A stretch of 64,000 nucleotides of DNA from Pseudomonas persica (GTDB taxonomy: Bacteria; Pseudomonadota; Gammaproteobacteria; Pseudomonadales; Pseudomonadaceae), in the NCBI RefSeq assembly GCF_900291015.1, contig NZ_OLKL01000034.1, positions 33,520 through 97,519 of the forward strand. Reading direction: 5' to 3'. The position numbers and the translations under genes are program-made. The first letter of the stretch is position 1. Each line of letters begins with the position of its first letter. The notes beneath the pieces are model-generated. The model searched no databases. It was not told the origin of the DNA and was given only the letters and a program-made list of their open reading frames with translations. This document shows positions 60,839-64,000 of the stretch, piece after piece.

Positions 60839-61753
60839 TCAGTAATCGAAGCGGTCCACCGCGCGCCGGCGTTCGTTGTCATCGCGCCGGTCATAAATGG
60901 CCGTGGTCTGGATATTGGCATGGTGCGCCAGCTTCTGCGCAATGGACAGGTCATGCTCTTCGATCACCCGGGTGATGAACGCTCGACGGAAGTCATGCGG
61001 CATGATCTTCACACCCACCTGCGCGCCACGCTGGCGGGCGATGTAGTAAATGGCATGCTTGGTGATACGCGCCCGGGTGATATGGCTGCCACGGCGGATG
61101 CGGTTGAACAGGAACGGGTCGTCCTCAGCCCCTGCCGGCAAGTCCTGGCGGCGCAGGTCCAGCCAGGCCTGCAACTTCTCGAACGCCCATGGCGGGGCGT
61201 ACTTGATCAGCTGGCGGTTGCCCTTGCCCAATACCTGCAGGCTGCGCGCCTCGAAGTCGACCTGGTCCAGGTCGATGTCCACCGATTCCGACTTGCGCAT
61301 GCCGGTGCCATACAGCAAGGCGATGATTGCCGCGTCCCGTACCCCCTGCGGCCGGGGGTCGGCTGCGCATACATCCATCAGCTCGCGAATCAGGCTGCGG
61401 CGCAGGTTGCGCCCCGGCGGCAGGCGGCTGCCGGCGGCCGGCTTGACCTCGCGGATGCGCAACAACTGCTCGTGGTCGATCAGGCCCTGGCGCCAGGCCT
61501 CGTTCATCACCCCGCGGATGGCGTTGACGTACAGTGACGAGCTGTTGGGCGCGTAACCGTCCTCACGCAGGGCCGCCACCAGGGCAATCACATGGCCGGG
61601 CTCGAGCCGATGCCAAGGCACATCGACGATATTGCAGTCGACAAAACCCAGCCGGTCGGCAGCGTCCTGAAGGATGTAGCGCATGGTTTGCTGGCTGGAT
61701 GGGGCCAGGCGGGCCATGTACTGCAGCAGCGGATTTTTCGAGAGTTCGGACAA
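60839..61753 (-). CDS. Orphan tyrosine recombinase, XerC/D-like (304 aa)
   Basis: A full catalytic set is present: Arg153 (GTGMRKSE), Lys177 (LGKGNR), His253-x-x-Arg256 (PHDFRRAF), His278 (LAHHANI) and Tyr287 (TTAIYDRR). An N-terminal core-binding domain of about 120 residues precedes it. A TTG at 61753 with AGGA nine bases upstream gives the usual length of about 300 aa; an ATG at 61828 has no ribosome binding site. No att-like repeats, excisionase or phage genes are nearby, so it may be a domesticated recombinase of the core genome. Confidence 0.8.
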   Translation of the reverse strand: MSELSKNPLLQYMARLAPSSQQTMRYILQDAADRLGFVDCNIVDVPWHRLEPGHVIALVAALREDGYAPNSSSLYVNAIRGVMNEAWRQGLIDHEQLLRIREVKPAAGSRLPPGRNLRRSLIRELMDVCAADPRPQGVRDAAIIALLYGTGMRKSESVDIDLDQVDFEARSLQVLGKGNRQLIKYAPPWAFEKLQAWLDLRRQDLPAGAEDDPFLFNRIRRGSHITRARITKHAIYYIARQRGAQVGVKIMPHDFRRAFITRVIEEHDLSIAQKLAHHANIQTTAIYDRRDDNERRRAVDRFDY

Positions 61754-61967
61754 AACGTGAATCCTGTAGCGAAGCGTTGGCCAGCGGCGAACCGGCCAAA
61801 CCCTGAAGCAAGTCAAAACGACATACAAGCAAGTCTGAATAACAGCAAAATACGCATGTCATTCTGACCCGGAGAGGTGCCATCACCTTGATATACAAGG
61901 GGTTTGAAGCTGGCACGGATCGTGATCTTACCCCAATTAAGCCTACTGAACGAACGAAGGTCCGCCC

Positions 61968-63149
61968 ATGCTTGTGCAGCCGATCGATTCACGCCCACGT
62001 CAGGCCGTCTGGGGCCTGGGTTTCCGCCCATTCTTCCTGGCTGGCAGTTTGTTTGCACTGCTCGCCTTGCTGTTGTGGGCCGGCGTACTGGCCGGAGCGC
62101 TGGAGCCCACGCCTCCCGGCGGCATGCTCGCCTGGCACCGCCACGAGATGCTCTATGGCTTCGCTGCCGCCATTATCGCGGGCTTCCTGCTGACCGCCGT
62201 GCAGAACTGGAGCGGCATCCCAGGCTTGAGTGGGCGCGCGCTGCAGGGCTTGTTCCTGCTTTGGCTGCTGGGCCGGGCGGGCTGGTTCCTGCCATTACCG
62301 GGCAGCTTGTTGGTAGTGATCGAGGGCAGCTTCCTGCCACTGGTGGCACTGGCCCTGGCACGGCCGATCGTGCAACGGCGCTTGCGCAACAACTACCCGA
62401 TCGTCGGCCTGGTGCTGCTGATCGCCGCCTGCCAGTGGCTGACCTCGGTCGGCTGGCTGCGCCAGGACGAACTGTGGCAGCGCCGCGGGGTATTTGCCGG
62501 GTTGTGGCTGGTGGCCGCGATGATGACCGTGCTGGGCGGGCGGGTGATCCCGTTCTTCACCCGGCGCGGTCTGGGCAACATGGCCCCGGCCCCTGCCCGC
62601 CCCTGGCTGGACCGGGCCTGCCTGCTACTGAGCGTGACGGTACCGCTGGCCTTTGCCTCGGGCTTGGCCGATACGCCGCATATTGGCCTGGCCGTGCTGT
62701 TCGGCGCCTTGTGCGCCTTGCACACTACGCGCCTGGCCTTGTGGCATGACCGCGGCCTGTGGCGTGTGCCCCTGCTGTGGTCGCTGCACCTGGCCTATGC
62801 CTGGATTGCCATTGCCTGCCTGGGCATGGCGCTGTGGCACGCCGGGGTGGCGCTGAGCCCGAGCCTGGTGACTCACGCCCTGACCGTGGGTGCCATGACC
62901 GGCTTGATCCTGGCGATGATGGCACGGGTCAGCCTGGGCCACACCGGCAGGCCGCTGCAGGTGCCAACCAGCATTGCCTGGGCCTTTGCCTTGATCCAAC
63001 TGGCGACGCTGGCAAGGGTGGTGCTGCCGCTGTTCACACCGCTCGGGGTGAGCCTTTCGGTAGTGTGCTGGAGCCTGGCGCTGCTGCTGTTCCTGCGCCA
63101 CTACCTGCCCATTTTGCTGCAGCCCCGGGTAGATGGCATGCCTGGCTAA
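61968..63149 (+). CDS. nnrS: NnrS family membrane protein (393 aa)
   Basis: About twelve membrane helices. Typical NnrS features are WGLGFRPFFLAGSLFALLAL at the N-terminus, the His pair in LAWHRHEMLYGFAAAIIAGF, GGRVIPFFTRRGLG and HALTVGAMTGLILAMMARVSLGHTGR. NnrS binds haem and copper and protects cells from nitric-oxide stress. No full ANR/DNR box was seen upstream; a short palindrome lies at 61886-61900. Confidence 0.93.
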   Translation: MLVQPIDSRPRQAVWGLGFRPFFLAGSLFALLALLLWAGVLAGALEPTPPGGMLAWHRHEMLYGFAAAIIAGFLLTAVQNWSGIPGLSGRALQGLFLLWLLGRAGWFLPLPGSLLVVIEGSFLPLVALALARPIVQRRLRNNYPIVGLVLLIAACQWLTSVGWLRQDELWQRRGVFAGLWLVAAMMTVLGGRVIPFFTRRGLGNMAPAPARPWLDRACLLLSVTVPLAFASGLADTPHIGLAVLFGALCALHTTRLALWHDRGLWRVPLLWSLHLAYAWIAIACLGMALWHAGVALSPSLVTHALTVGAMTGLILAMMARVSLGHTGRPLQVPTSIAWAFALIQLATLARVVLPLFTPLGVSLSVVCWSLALLLFLRHYLPILLQPRVDGMPG

Positions 63150-63181
63150 TGCGACAAGTTGAGCGGCCTTGTGTCGCGATA

Positions 63182-63198
63182 GGGCCGCAAAGCGGCCC
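63182..63198. terminator. Hairpin after nnrS
   Basis: GGGCCGC and GCGGCCC pair over an AAA loop between nnrS and the convergent low-GC pair. The same hairpin occurs at the end of the REP block near 36100. Confidence 0.6.
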
Positions 63199-63246
63199 AA
63201 GCGATTTCAGCGAAAAAGTTAAATTAATGAGGCTACCTAGACAAGT

Positions 63247-63648
63247 TCACTGCACTTTGGAAGACTCGAGTACAACGACCGCAACCACAATCCAAGTAAA
63301 CCCGATGATGGATAACCATACAGAAATCCCAAGCCTTCGTTTGAGCTTTGGTGGAAATGCTTTTAACTCATCGACATCCAGCTTGCCGTAACGCAAAGCC
63401 AGGCCGGGAAATGTAACAAGACCGCCGATACTACAGACCAGCATCCAGCGCCATTTCAGACTTGATGTCCCCCAACAGACTTTTAGCTGTTCCATATACG
63501 GATTGCTTGTGATCGAAGCACAGACAATTTTAAAATCGCGCGTTAGCGTGGTATACAAATTAATAGACGCCCCTAGAATGGCAATAGCAAATGGCGTGAT
63601 TAGGAAAAGAATTTTCATGACGACAGGCCAGCTTTCAAAGCTCATCAT
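63247..63648 (-). CDS. Small membrane protein, probable immunity protein (133 aa)
   Basis: Tandem ATGs (63648, 63645) follow GAGGCTTCTA and lie inside the last codons of the upstream gene, so translation is coupled. The protein has about four hydrophobic segments: VVMKILFLITPFAIAILGAS, a short central one around WRWMLVCSIGGLVTFPGLAL, and a long C-terminal one (ISVWLSIIGFTWIVVAVVVL). Codon use is AT-richer than in the neighbours. A small polytopic protein directly after a membrane-inserting toxin-like C-terminus is the usual place for an immunity protein; no named family was recognised. Confidence 0.6.
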   Translation of the reverse strand: MMSFESWPVVMKILFLITPFAIAILGASINLYTTLTRDFKIVCASITSNPYMEQLKVCWGTSSLKWRWMLVCSIGGLVTFPGLALRYGKLDVDELKAFPPKLKRRLGISVWLSIIGFTWIVVAVVVLESSKVQ

Positions 63649-64000
63649 TAGAAGCCTCATAAATAAACTCCCCTACACGCCCGCCCACCACTTCTCCTAA
63701 CATCCCTCCTGCTAGACTTCCTGCGCCCGCAATAACGATGCCACAAACTGGAAAACCTATTCCCGCAGTACCTACGCTAAAGACCGCACACAACGTACCT
63801 ACTGCAGTACCAGCCAATGCTGCACCCGCTGACGCGCCCCCTATCCCAGCGCTAAATGATCCGATTTCAACATATCGTATCCTTGCGCAAGCTTCTTCGT
63901 TTCCGGCTCGACAGACCTCCTGCACTTTCAGATAAGAAGAAGTCCCACCCAGGCCAATTGCAGCATACCCACCATACTCAAGGTACTTGCTGAGCCGTGC
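63635..64000 (-). CDS. C-terminal part of a glycine-rich, membrane-inserting toxin-like protein (partial)
   Basis: The frame is open to the right edge, so only the last 121 codons are visible. After YLEYGGYAAIGLGGTSSYLK and VCRAGNEEACARIRYVEIGS come long Gly/Ala/Val-rich hydrophobic stretches (SAGAALAGTAVGTLCAVFSV, IVIAGAGSLAGGMLGEVVGG), then a charged tail ending SNDEL. A Cys pair around an acidic loop followed by glycine-zipper helices resembles the C-termini of Pseudomonas PAAR/VgrG-linked or contact-dependent pore-forming toxins. The N-terminal delivery domain lies outside the window, so the class cannot be fixed. Confidence 0.6.
   Translation of the reverse strand, partial: ARLSKYLEYGGYAAIGLGGTSSYLKVQEVCRAGNEEACARIRYVEIGSFSAGIGGASAGAALAGTAVGTLCAVFSVGTAGIGFPVCGIVIAGAGSLAGGMLGEVVGGRVGEFIYEASNDEL

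Noticed and set aside
61886..61900. ANR/DNR box for nnrS
   Set aside because: The inverted repeat has TTG-N5-CAA rather than TTGAT-N4-ATCAA, so it does not fit the FNR-type consensus.

Overview
The window is chromosomal DNA from a fluorescent Pseudomonas, most likely of the P. putida group. The evidence is the high GC, dense Pseudomonas-type REP palindromes between genes, a pobA/pobR pair, an McpP-like chemoreceptor beside uppP, a complete fap amyloid operon, and a urease cluster with hupE/ureJ. No rRNA, intact tRNA, insertion sequence or CRISPR array was seen.

Layout. (1) 1-8687 is the right-hand end of a prophage or integrative island. It holds a leftward operon of virion-type genes with overlapping starts and stops, an AT-rich control region, a small catalytic-domain-only tyrosine recombinase, a 300-base field of CTAATAA repeats plus a (CT)13 tract, and a full-length P4-type integrase next to the chromosomal gene for a RidA-family protein. 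(2) 8688-13477 holds the RidA-family gene, an rlhA-like U32 gene, and a VpsR-like sigma-54 activator. (3) 13584-20402 is a B12-riboswitch-controlled leftward unit cobW-cobN-chlI/chlD. Its last gene carries a complete set of -1 programmed-frameshift signals, so one locus probably makes both the AAA+ (ChlI) and the AAA+/VWA (ChlD) subunits of the cobalt chelatase.

(4) 20806-33576 is ordinary chromosome: ilvE, a PACE efflux gene opposite a LysR regulator, a DUF3300-DUF2950 pair, small envelope proteins, a GlxA-type regulator, and a TetR gene divergent from an allE-like gene. (5) 34025-45855 holds an Lrp/AsnC gene with ornithine cyclodeaminase and a decayed deiminase fragment, gamma-glutamyltransferase, pobA/pobR, uppP, an McpP-like chemoreceptor, and a pnuC/NadR-kinase pair for NAD salvage. 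(6) 46154-51390 is the fapABCDEF functional amyloid operon, with a putative sigma-54 promoter and an internal hairpin between fapC and fapD, followed by an LTA-synthase-like membrane sulfatase and a DUF899 protein.

(7) 54882-60444 is the urease operon ureDABCE-hupE-ureFG on the minus strand. An orphan tyrosine recombinase and an nnrS gene follow. (8) 63247-64000 is visibly less GC-rich. It holds the C-terminal end of a glycine-rich, membrane-inserting protein that runs off the window and, overlapping its stop codon, a small four-helix membrane protein. This looks like a contact-dependent or T6SS-type pore-forming toxin with its immunity gene.

The strongest finding is the chlI/chlD frameshift cassette. 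The least explained items are the recombinase-flanked repeat field at 6812-7121 and the toxin/immunity-like pair at the right edge.
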